NCBI GenBank assembly: GCA_938045315.1
Contig: CALINM010000185.1
Location: forward strand, 1-11,929
Source: an uncultured bacterium
Lineage (GTDB): Bacteria > CALINM01
Direction of reading: 5' to 3'
DNA: 11,929 bases
Shown: piece by piece, positions 6,221-11,929 of the stretch
Layout of the letters: each line of letters begins with the position of its first letter
How positions within the stretch are numbered: the first letter of the stretch is position 1
Position numbers and translations under genes: made by a program
The notes under the pieces: model-generated
Told to the model about the DNA's origin: nothing
Databases searched by the model: none
The model's input: the letters and a program-made list of their open reading frames with translations, nothing else

Positions 6221-6694
6221 TTACCTCCTTATATATGTACCACTTTTCCCGCCTGTTTTTTTAACTAAACGAATTGGTCCAATCTCGATGCTTTTCTCAA
6301 TAGCTTTACACATATCATAAACGGTAAGACAAGCAACAGTAACACCAGTCAATGCTTCCATTTCTACACCCGTTTTCTCAGTTGTTTTTACCATACATTG
6401 AACATGTAAAGTATCATCTTCTTTCTTTTCAAATTCAATACTCACCGCATCAATTAATAAAGGATGGCAAAGGGGAATTAAATCGGGGGTTTTTTTTACT
6501 GCCATTATACCAGCAACCCTTGCTACACTTAATACATCACCTTTAGGAATATTGTGTTCCATTATCTTATTTAGTGTATCCGGATTCATTCTTATCATCC
6601 CCTCTGCAATGGCTACTCTCTCTGTTTTATCTTTACCTGATACATCAACCATTATTGCTTCACCTTTCTTATTTAGATGGGATAATTCTGACAT
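6221..6694 (-). CDS. moaC: Cyclic pyranopterin monophosphate synthase MoaC
   Basis: A 157-residue enzyme of molybdenum cofactor synthesis; after MoaA action it converts the 8-cyclo-dihydro-GTP intermediate to cyclic pyranopterin monophosphate. Numbered from the chosen start, the conserved features are MVDVSGK (15-21), LIPLCHPL (72-79) with His77, VEMEALTGVTVACLTVYDMCKA (110-131) with Glu111, Glu113, Asp127 and Lys130, and the C-terminal KTGGKSGTY. These fit the essential Asp/Lys pair of the E. coli enzyme within one position. The frame extends upstream to a TTG at 6706, but that TTG is part of the Shine-Dalgarno (GGAGGA, 6704-6699), so the ATG at 6694 (MSELSHLNKKGEA) is the start. It lies 12 nt after the MBL-hydrolase stop codon. 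No other moa genes are present. Confidence 0.96.
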   Translation of the reverse strand: MSELSHLNKKGEAIMVDVSGKDKTERVAIAEGMIRMNPDTLNKIMEHNIPKGDVLSVARVAGIMAVKKTPDLIPLCHPLLIDAVSIEFEKKEDDTLHVQCMVKTTEKTGVEMEALTGVTVACLTVYDMCKAIEKSIEIGPIRLVKKTGGKSGTYIRR

Positions 6695-6698
6695 ACTT

Positions 6699-6704
6699 TC
6701 CTCC
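6699..6704 (-). promoter_or_regulatory. Ribosome binding site that decides the moaC start
   Basis: GGAGGA on the minus strand lies 4 nt before the ATG at 6694 and overlaps the alternative TTG start at 6706-6704, which makes that alternative unlikely. Confidence 0.85.
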
Positions 6705-6706
6705 AA

Positions 6707-7450
6707 TTAAAAATAAAGCATTAAACCATCTTTACCTATAATTAATGATTCCTTAAGTTCTTCTTTTAGTTTACGCAGGGCAAACTTGTATCCCCTCTCA
6801 CGATAATTGTGAACTAGTATAATTTTTTCAGCCCCTGATTTTAAAAAGATTCTTTTAAAGCTATCCATATCCATATGACCATAACCACCCTTAACAAAAG
6901 AACAATCACAAACTAAAATATAAGCATCTTTGCAAAAATTTGCCAGTTTTTTGGAATACTCTGTATCTCCAGTAAAGATAATAACTTTATCTCCCATAGT
7001 AAACTTAAAAGCCAGAGAATCTTCGCTATGCTTTGTTTTTATTGTATAATATAAAGTATCCTTCAAATTACCCCTGTTATTTTTATTAACATCAATAAAA
7101 TTTACATCAGGTTTTTTACTGAACCATTTGTAAAAACGGTTTAGGAAGGATAAAAAAAATCCCACCCTTTTATGACCATAAACATTAATAACTTCCCTTC
7201 GATGATTTTTATCGAGGCATTTGAGATAGAAAAAAAGGGGGACTAAACCCCAAAAATGATCTGGATGAGTATGGGTTATGAAAATATCTTCTATGGTGTT
7301 TAAATCAACGTTCCTAAGAATTTTTTGCAAACTATCATATCCTATATCAATCAAAATTGTTTTTTCACCATTTTTGAGTATAAAACAGGGGGGGCCATAA
7401 TTTTTATGAGGTATGCCACAACCACTACCTAACACTAATAATTCAGGCAT
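6707..7450 (-). CDS. MBL-fold metallo-hydrolase, RNase Z-like subgroup
   Basis: A 247-residue metallo-beta-lactamase-fold hydrolase with two-metal-site motifs in order: LVLGSGCGIP near the N-terminus, HTHPDH (His60, His62, Asp64, His65), His141 in KTKHSEDSLAFKF, Asp162 in FTGDTEYS, His192 in GGYGHMDMDS and His214 in LVHNYRERG. The size and the N-terminal GSGCGIPHKNYGP segment resemble RNase Z/arylsulfatase-like MBL proteins. The long exosite arm used by true tRNase Z to hold tRNA is not obvious, so the substrate should be left open. It is the first gene of the six-gene minus-strand operon; no strong Shine-Dalgarno or convincing promoter was found upstream in the 150-nt divergent gap. moaC starts 12 nt downstream. 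Confidence 0.88.
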   Translation of the reverse strand: MPELLVLGSGCGIPHKNYGPPCFILKNGEKTILIDIGYDSLQKILRNVDLNTIEDIFITHTHPDHFWGLVPLFFYLKCLDKNHRREVINVYGHKRVGFFLSFLNRFYKWFSKKPDVNFIDVNKNNRGNLKDTLYYTIKTKHSEDSLAFKFTMGDKVIIFTGDTEYSKKLANFCKDAYILVCDCSFVKGGYGHMDMDSFKRIFLKSGAEKIILVHNYRERGYKFALRKLKEELKESLIIGKDGLMLYF

Positions 7451-7540
7451 AATATAAGGCTACCAGAAATGATTTACCAAATCTATTGAAAAAGAAAAAA
7501 CTTTTTATTGCCAGATATTAGAAATTATTAGTAAAATTTA

Positions 7541-7568
7541 TTGACAACTGGTTTTTTTATGGTAAATT
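7541..7568 (+). promoter_or_regulatory. Promoter of the gap-pgk-tpiA-secG operon
   Basis: TTGACA at 7541-7546 and TAAATT at 7563-7568 are spaced 16 nt. TGG immediately before the -10 box (7560-7562) gives an extended -10 element. Transcription should start near 7575, leaving about 26 nt of untranslated leader with a strong Shine-Dalgarno (AAGGAGGGG, 7589-7597) before the ATG at 7601. Confidence 0.7.
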
Positions 7569-7600
7569 ATCACTAAATTTTACTTACTAAGGAGGGGATT

Positions 7601-8605
7601 ATGAAAAAAGCAGCTATAAATGGTTTTGGAAGAATAGGAAGAATACTTCTTAGAACTATTCAAGAAAAACCTGAAATTGACATTGTTGCAATATCCAATA
7701 GAACAGCAGACCCAAAAATACTTGCTCATCTTTTGAAGTATGATTCAGTTCATGGAACATTTAAAGGCGAAATTTCAGCAACTAATGATGAAATAGTCAT
7801 TAATGGTAAAAGAATTCCAGTATTCTCTGCTTCTGATGTCTTAAAACTTCCATGGAAAGATCTGGGCATAGATATCTTACTCGAATGCTCAGGTAAGTAT
7901 CGTGATGCTGAGGAAGCAAGAAAACATATCGATGCGGGCGCAAAAAAAATTTTAATATCTGCTCCAGCAAAAAAAGTAGATGCCACATTATTATATGGTG
8001 TTAATCACGAGACATATGATCCCACAAAGCATCATATAATATCAGCAGCATCATGTACTACTACCTGTCTTGCAACAATTTGTAAGGCTTTGATAGAAAA
8101 AGTTAAAATTAATAAAGGGATTATGACCACTGTTCATGCCTATACAAATGATCAGAAGATATTAGATGGTTCCCACAAAGACTTAAGGAGAGCTCGTGCA
8201 GCGGGGCTATCAATAATACCAACCACAACAGGTGCCGCTACAGCTGTTGGTGAAGTACTTCCTGAATTAAAGGGCAAGTTAGATGGAATTGCATTGAGGG
8301 TCCCCACCGCTAACGTATCAATAGTTGATTTGACAGTAGAAATAGATAGAGAAACAACCAAAGATTTTATAAACCTTATCTTTAAAGAAGCCGCCGAATC
8401 TAATTATAAAGGTTTAATCAGGTATTGCGATGAGCCCCTTGTTTCCTGTGATTTTAACGGTGATTCACATTCTGCAATTTTTGATGCCCAATCCACATAT
8501 GTACAAGGTAATTTAGTCAAAATATTCGCATGGTATGATAATGAATGGGGTTATTCTTCCAGAATGAGGGATTTAGCTATTTATATTGCTGAAAAAACAA
8601 ATTAG
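7601..8605 (+). CDS. gap: Glyceraldehyde-3-phosphate dehydrogenase, probably NADP-preferring
   Basis: A 334-residue type I GAPDH, which interconverts glyceraldehyde 3-phosphate and 1,3-bisphosphoglycerate using NAD(P) in the cytoplasm. Features: INGFGRIGR (6-14) of the Rossmann fold, LAHLLKYDSVHG (41-52), catalytic Cys152 in ASCTTTCLAT, catalytic His179 in TVHAYTNDQ, PTTTGAATAVGEVLPELKGK (207-226), RVPTANVSIVDL and WYDNEWGYSSRM (311-322). Two cofactor features stand out. At the end of the second strand the usual Asn-Asp of NAD enzymes is replaced by ISNRTAD (31-37), and the Leu-Pro pair is Gly190-Ser191 in ILDGSHKDLRRAR. Loss of the Asp and a small residue plus Ser there is the known pattern of NADP-using GAPDHs. 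The common SCTTN is SCTTT here. A strong Shine-Dalgarno and promoter precede it, and pgk follows after 11 nt. Confidence 0.97.
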   Translation: MKKAAINGFGRIGRILLRTIQEKPEIDIVAISNRTADPKILAHLLKYDSVHGTFKGEISATNDEIVINGKRIPVFSASDVLKLPWKDLGIDILLECSGKYRDAEEARKHIDAGAKKILISAPAKKVDATLLYGVNHETYDPTKHHIISAASCTTTCLATICKALIEKVKINKGIMTTVHAYTNDQKILDGSHKDLRRARAAGLSIIPTTTGAATAVGEVLPELKGKLDGIALRVPTANVSIVDLTVEIDRETTKDFINLIFKEAAESNYKGLIRYCDEPLVSCDFNGDSHSAIFDAQSTYVQGNLVKIFAWYDNEWGYSSRMRDLAIYIAEKTN

Positions 8606-8616
8606 GGGGCAATAAA

Positions 8617-9804
8617 GTGGCAATAAAAAGAGTAGACGATTTTGATCTTAATAATAAAAGAGTTTTCATCAGGGTAGATTTTAATGTTCCCCAGGATGAA
8701 AATCTGAATGTTACTGATGACACACGACTTAAAGCTGCACTTCCCACTATTAAACATGTTATTTCCCATGGTGGTAAGGCTATATTAGCTTCCCACTTGG
8801 GCAAACCCAAGGGGCAGATAAATCCTAAATATTCTTTAAAACCTATAGTTAAATTTTTATCTGAACTACTTGGATTTTCAGTGCCCATGGCAAATGATTG
8901 CATTGGTGATGAAGTTAAAAAGCTTGTTGACAATCTTAAGCCTGGTGATTTGATTGTCCTTGAAAACCTAAGATTTCACATAGGTGAAGAAAAAAATGAC
9001 CCCCAATTTGCAAAAGCTTTAGCTGAATTATGTGATATTTACATAAATGACGCTTTTGGAGCAGCTCATAGAGCTCATGCTTCAATTGTTGGAATAACAC
9101 AATTTGTTAAAGATGTGGGTGCAGGTTTTTTACTTGCCAATGAAAATAAATATTTAAGTAAATTAATGTCACATCCTGAGAGGCCTTTTCTGGTTATCCT
9201 TGGTGGAGTAAAGGTATCTGATAAAATTGGTGTAATTGAAAAGCTGCTCGAAGTAGCTGATATTTTCCTTGTTGGTGGTGCTATGGCAACTACATTTTTA
9301 AAAGCCATGGGATATAATGTTGGTAAATCAAAATACGAAGAAGATAAAATAGATGTAGCAAAAAATATTCTCGAGAAAGCAAAAGAGAAAAATAAGCCTT
9401 TTATACTTCCCACAGATGTTATTGTAACTGATGATCTTAAATCTAATTTTAAAAAGTGTGTCCACATAAATGAAATCCCTGATGACATGATGGTAGTTGA
9501 TATTGGTGAAGAAACAAAAAAAATATTTTGTTACGAAATAACCTCTACTAAGACAATCTTCTGGAATGGACCTATGGGGCTTTTCGAGAACCCTGCTTTT
9601 CAAGAAGGTACCTTCGCAATTGCAAAATGTATAGCAAATTTAAATAATGTTGTATCAGTTGTCGGTGGTGGTGATTCTGCTGCTGCAGTAAGGAAAAGTG
9701 GTTATGCTGAATATTTCACTCATGTTTCAACAGGAGGTGGTGCAACCTTGGAGTTTCTTGAGGGTATACCTTTGCCTGGTATAAAAGCCCTTGATAGGTA
9801 TTAA
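8617..9804 (+). CDS. pgk: Phosphoglycerate kinase
   Basis: A 395-residue cytoplasmic kinase of normal length that moves a phosphate between 1,3-bisphosphoglycerate and ADP to give 3-phosphoglycerate and ATP, reversibly. Conserved segments: FIRVDFNVPQDE (17-28), SHLGKPKG (59-66), VLENLRFHIGEEKND (114-128), INDAFGAAHRAHAS (143-156), ILGGVKVSDKI (194-204), WNGPMGLFE (316-324), GGGDSAAAV (350-358) and STGGGATLEFLEG (371-383). The start codon is GTG at 8617, preceded by AGGGGGC (8604-8610), a Shine-Dalgarno that overlaps the gap stop codon. tpiA begins 1 nt after the TAA. It acts on the product of the upstream GAPDH. Confidence 0.98.
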   Translation: MAIKRVDDFDLNNKRVFIRVDFNVPQDENLNVTDDTRLKAALPTIKHVISHGGKAILASHLGKPKGQINPKYSLKPIVKFLSELLGFSVPMANDCIGDEVKKLVDNLKPGDLIVLENLRFHIGEEKNDPQFAKALAELCDIYINDAFGAAHRAHASIVGITQFVKDVGAGFLLANENKYLSKLMSHPERPFLVILGGVKVSDKIGVIEKLLEVADIFLVGGAMATTFLKAMGYNVGKSKYEEDKIDVAKNILEKAKEKNKPFILPTDVIVTDDLKSNFKKCVHINEIPDDMMVVDIGEETKKIFCYEITSTKTIFWNGPMGLFENPAFQEGTFAIAKCIANLNNVVSVVGGGDSAAAVRKSGYAEYFTHVSTGGGATLEFLEGIPLPGIKALDRY

Positions 9805-9805
9805 T

Positions 9806-10555
9806 ATGAAGTATTTTGTAGCAAACTGGAAAATGCACAAAACATACATAGAGGCTTTTGAATTTCTTGAGCATTTTAAAAATGTCCCCATAGGATTAAA
9901 TGAATGCGTTATTATTGCCCCATCTTTCACACTTCTTTGGCCTATTTCTAAGAGCATGGGAGAACTAAAAATTAAATTATCTGCCCAGAACATGTATTGT
10001 GAAGACAAAGGTGCTTACACAGGTGAGACATCTCCTATTCATTTAAAAGACTGTAATGTTGAATTTGTAATTATTGGCCATTCTGAGCGAAGAAACTTAT
10101 TTCATGAGGATGATGAGCTCATTTCAAAAAAACTTAAGAAAGCTTTTGAATATAATATTACACCGATTTTTTGTATTGGAGAGACGTTAGAACAAAGAAA
10201 AAATAATTTAACTTTTGATGTTATATCAAAACAGTTATCAATAGGTTTATCAAAGTTAACAGAAAGTGAAATATACAAAATCATTTTCGCATACGAACCT
10301 GTATGGGCAATTGGAACTGGTATAAATGCAACTCCTAATCAGGCAGAAGAAGTTCATGAATTTATAAAATCATTTTTACAAAAAAACTTCTTTAAAAATG
10401 AGGACATCAATGTTAAAATACTCTACGGTGGAAGTGTAACACCCAACAATATAAAAGATTTAATGAGTATTTCAAAAATTGATGGTGTTTTAGTAGGTGG
10501 TGCGTCGCTAATTCCAGATAGTTTTGAAAGAATAATTAAATTTAATAGGGAGTAA
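9806..10555 (+). CDS. tpiA: Triosephosphate isomerase
   Basis: A 249-residue TIM-barrel enzyme that interconverts dihydroxyacetone phosphate and glyceraldehyde 3-phosphate. Catalytic residues are at the textbook places: Asn7 and Lys9 in FVANWKMHK, His92 in VIIGHSERR, and Glu164 in FAYEPVWAIGTG. Phosphate-binding elements include LYGGSV (207-212), the DGVLVGGASL region (226-235), and the flexible loop PVWAIGTGINA (165-175). The frame is open five codons further upstream from a TTG at 9791 inside pgk, but the ATG at 9806 gives the standard N-terminus. A weak AGG element (9796-9798 region) and 1-nt spacing from the pgk stop suggest coupled translation. secG follows after 3 nt. Confidence 0.97.
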   Translation: MKYFVANWKMHKTYIEAFEFLEHFKNVPIGLNECVIIAPSFTLLWPISKSMGELKIKLSAQNMYCEDKGAYTGETSPIHLKDCNVEFVIIGHSERRNLFHEDDELISKKLKKAFEYNITPIFCIGETLEQRKNNLTFDVISKQLSIGLSKLTESEIYKIIFAYEPVWAIGTGINATPNQAEEVHEFIKSFLQKNFFKNEDINVKILYGGSVTPNNIKDLMSISKIDGVLVGGASLIPDSFERIIKFNRE

Positions 10556-10558
10556 AAA

Positions 10559-10885
10559 ATGACAACATTTATAATAATACTTCATATTCTGGCATGTCTA
10601 TGTTTAATATTTATAGTACTTTTACAAACTGGTAAAGGGTCTGAAATGGGAGCTATATTTGGTTCTGCTTCCTCTTCTGTGTTCGGGCCTGCAGGTCCTG
10701 CTACAATACTTACTAAAATAACTGTTGGCGCAGCAATTGTTTTTATGCTTACCTCTTTTTATTTAACATATACCTTTTCAAGACCACTATCAAACACTAT
10801 TGTTCCCAAAACTAAGGCTCCTGCGCAAACCCAACAACAAAATCAACAACCCATACAGCAACCAGCTCAGCAGACTACAAAATGA
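10559..10885 (+). CDS. secG: Preprotein translocase subunit SecG
   Basis: A 108-residue inner-membrane protein, the small accessory subunit of the SecYEG protein export channel. Two transmembrane helices (about residues 4-22 and 53-73) flank the conserved cytoplasmic segment LLQTGKGSEMGAIFGSASSSVFGP (21-44), which is diagnostic of SecG. The C-terminal tail (about 84-108) is rich in Gln, Pro and Thr and has no conserved function. The Shine-Dalgarno AGGGAG (10547-10552) abuts the tpiA stop codon. The linkage tpiA-secG is widespread in bacteria. The end overlaps the next gene by ATGA (10882-10885). Confidence 0.95.
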   Translation: MTTFIIILHILACLCLIFIVLLQTGKGSEMGAIFGSASSSVFGPAGPATILTKITVGAAIVFMLTSFYLTYTFSRPLSNTIVPKTKAPAQTQQQNQQPIQQPAQQTTK

Positions 10886-11502
10886 ACTTCACATTACCCA
10901 AATATGAGCAAAAAAATTACGAGATTAGTAAAGAAAAGGCATTACATGTAATTACTAAGAAAAACATATATGAACTTGTTAAAAGTACAGGCTCCCGATT
11001 AGTTGATGAAAGATCTTTAATATTTTACTTTTTTGATTTTCAAATAAAATTTGATCTTAATAAATTAGAACTTACTATTCCAGACTCAATTAAAACGAAA
11101 TCCACTGAAGGGTTGATCTTACATTATATTGCTTATTCGAAGGGCATACAACCTTCTGGGAACTGGATTCAGTTTTATCAGATAAAAGATGCAACTTTGT
11201 ATCAACCTGTATTCAAAAAAAGAACAATTGATATAATTAATAAAGCCGTTAAAACGCCTGAGCAATTTTTTGCAAAAGCTTTAAAATTAGGTGGGAAAGA
11301 GATTGATTTTATTTCCTCAGCAAGAGCATTCAAATTCTCTGCATTCCCTTTTTTTCCAATCTTACTTGTTTACTATGAAGGGGATGATGAAATACCGTGG
11401 GAACTGAAATTTCTATTTGATCAAAATTGTATTTCTAATCTTCCCCCAGAGGATATTGTCATTACCTCCCAATTTATCTCTCTTCAGTTTTTTAAAGTAT
11501 GA
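10882..11502 (+). CDS. DUF3786-domain protein, function unknown
   Basis: A 206-residue cytoplasmic-looking protein matching the DUF3786 pattern: a helical N-terminal part (residues 1-45), a beta-strand region with FYFFDFQIKFDL (48-59), ILHYIAYSKG (79-88), GNWIQFYQI (93-101), a helix around TPEQFFAKALKLGGKE (125-140), then FPFFPILLVYYEGDDEIP (155-172), KFLFDQNCISNLPPEDIVI (176-194). The latter acidic segment and LFD...LPxED are the most family-like. There is no signal peptide, transmembrane helix or cysteine cluster. In some genomes DUF3786 is fused to other domains, but here it stands alone, so function cannot be inferred. It is coupled to secG by an ATGA overlap and to the next MBL gene by a second ATGA overlap. 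Confidence 0.8.
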   Translation: MNFTLPKYEQKNYEISKEKALHVITKKNIYELVKSTGSRLVDERSLIFYFFDFQIKFDLNKLELTIPDSIKTKSTEGLILHYIAYSKGIQPSGNWIQFYQIKDATLYQPVFKKRTIDIINKAVKTPEQFFAKALKLGGKEIDFISSARAFKFSAFPFFPILLVYYEGDDEIPWELKFLFDQNCISNLPPEDIVITSQFISLQFFKV

Positions 11503-11929
11503 AATCTTTATTTAAGCCTTACTTTGTTAATGAACCCCATCAAGATCCCGGTCTATTAATTAAAATTTTTGGTAGAAAAGATTATTTCATTATTGATTTA
11601 GGTGATATTTCAAAATTAACAGTTAAAACTATTTTAAAGATTTCCAGAGTTTTTATAACCCATACCCATATAGACCATTTTTTTGGTTTCGATGGGTTAC
11701 TTAGAACTTCCTTGAGTAAAAAAGATCCCATTCATATATATGGACCGAAGGGTATTATTAAAAATGTACACGGTAAAATTTTAGGATATACATGGAATCT
11801 TATCACCGAATATCCTATTAACATTTATGTGCATGAAATATATAAAAATCATAAAACAACTTGCTTATTTTCTGCTAAAAATAAATTTAAAAAAATTTTT
11901 CTCGAAAAACAAGTCATAGAAAATCGCAT
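11499..11929 (+). CDS. MBL-fold hydrolase, RNase Z-like, N-terminal part (cut by window edge)
   Basis: From the ATG at 11499 the frame stays open for 143 codons to the right edge. It reads MKSLFKPYFVNEPHQDPGLL at the start, then IIDLGDISKL (31-40), FITHTHIDHFFGFDGLLR (52-69) with the metal motif His55, His57, Asp59, His60, IHIYGPKGII (78-87) and GKILGYTWNLI (92-102). This is a metallo-beta-lactamase-fold protein of a group often labelled ribonuclease Z, but the N-terminus differs from authentic tRNase Z and the second half is outside the window. It is not closely similar to the MBL protein at 6707-7450. The start overlaps the DUF3786 stop (ATGA), so the two are translationally coupled. Confidence 0.85.
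   Translation, partial: MKSLFKPYFVNEPHQDPGLLIKIFGRKDYFIIDLGDISKLTVKTILKISRVFITHTHIDHFFGFDGLLRTSLSKKDPIHIYGPKGIIKNVHGKILGYTWNLITEYPINIYVHEIYKNHKTTCLFSAKNKFKKIFLEKQVIENR

Noticed and set aside
6695-6706. A TTG start for moaC four codons upstream
   Set aside because: The TTG overlaps the Shine-Dalgarno that serves the ATG at 6694, and the ATG gives the usual MoaC N-terminus.
6695-6760. A molybdenum-cofactor riboswitch before moaC
   Set aside because: There is no untranslated space; moaC follows the MBL gene by 12 nt inside an operon.
7451-7540. A minus-strand promoter for the MBL-moaC operon (TTGGTA, 18 nt, TATATT just before the ATG)
   Set aside because: It would start transcription inside the coding sequence and the -35 match is weak; other candidates in the gap were no better.
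9791-9805. A TTG start for tpiA inside pgk
   Set aside because: Triosephosphate isomerase normally begins right before the FVANWKMH strand, which the ATG at 9806 provides.
7750-10284. Several open frames antisense to gap, pgk and tpiA, plus one opposite moaC at 6352-6546
   Set aside because: They lie wholly inside well-conserved genes, show no recognisable domain and lack ribosome binding sites; they are shadows of the coding strand.
1-11929. Mobile element, phage, CRISPR or defence system
   Set aside because: No transposase, integrase, terminal repeats, spaced direct repeats or recognisable defence genes were seen on either strand.

Overview
The window is an AT-rich stretch of a bacterial chromosome, densely packed with housekeeping and small accessory genes. 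Promoters fit the TTGACA / TATAAT type, and Shine-Dalgarno sites of the GGAGG type are strong where they occur. A signal-peptide NlpC/P60 protein, PlsY, SecG, MoaC, a DUF3786 protein, a BCAM0308-family zinc-ribbon protein and a gap-pgk-tpiA-secG order suggest an anaerobic Gram-negative such as a deep-branching Deferribacteres- or Deltaproteobacteria-like lineage. That placement is an inference from gene content, not a proof. There are no mobile elements, CRISPR arrays, rRNA genes or phage genes, and no gene-free stretch longer than about 150 bases.

Layout. (1) 1-977, minus strand: a ZIP-family metal transporter, followed after 3 nt by the N-terminal part of a DUF255 (YyaL-type) thioredoxin-domain protein that runs off the left edge. 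(2) 978-1101: a compact divergent promoter region with a 10-bp inverted repeat whose arms carry both -35 elements. (3) 1102-3028, plus strand: a stand-alone LigD-type 3'-phosphoesterase, an NlpC/P60 cell-wall hydrolase and a BCAM0308-family protein, with overlapping genes. (4) 3038-3773, plus strand: a promoter, tRNA-Pro(CGG), and plsY starting only 18 nt after the tRNA. (5) 7450 down to 3770, minus strand: a six-gene operon of an MBL-fold hydrolase, moaC, a nucleotidyltransferase-fold protein, a TPM-domain protein, lemA and a YacP/NYN nuclease-like protein. Its last stop codon overlaps the plsY stop codon tail-to-tail. (6) 7541-11929, plus strand: a well-defined promoter driving gap-pgk-tpiA-secG-DUF3786-MBL, the last gene cut by the right edge.

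How the genes work together. The gap-pgk-tpiA block gives three successive steps of lower glycolysis/gluconeogenesis. The GAPDH lacks the NAD-selecting aspartate and has Gly-Ser in place of Leu-Pro at the cofactor-selecting positions, so it probably uses NADP(H), which suits an anabolic direction. secG and two uncharacterised genes are translationally coupled behind it. In the minus operon the TPM/LemA pair is a recurrent membrane-associated duo. Its companions here (a nucleotidyltransferase fold with an altered metal motif and a PIN/NYN-type protein) make this the least understood part of the window.

Three apparent long ORF starts were corrected from Shine-Dalgarno position and homology: lemA starts at 4767, moaC at 6694 and tpiA at 9806. 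I do not see a strikingly new defence or mobile system. The most notable points are the GAPDH cofactor signature, the N-terminally minimal phosphoesterase, the tRNA-plsY arrangement, the nucleotidyltransferase/TPM/LemA/NYN operon and the apparent leaderless ZIP mRNA.
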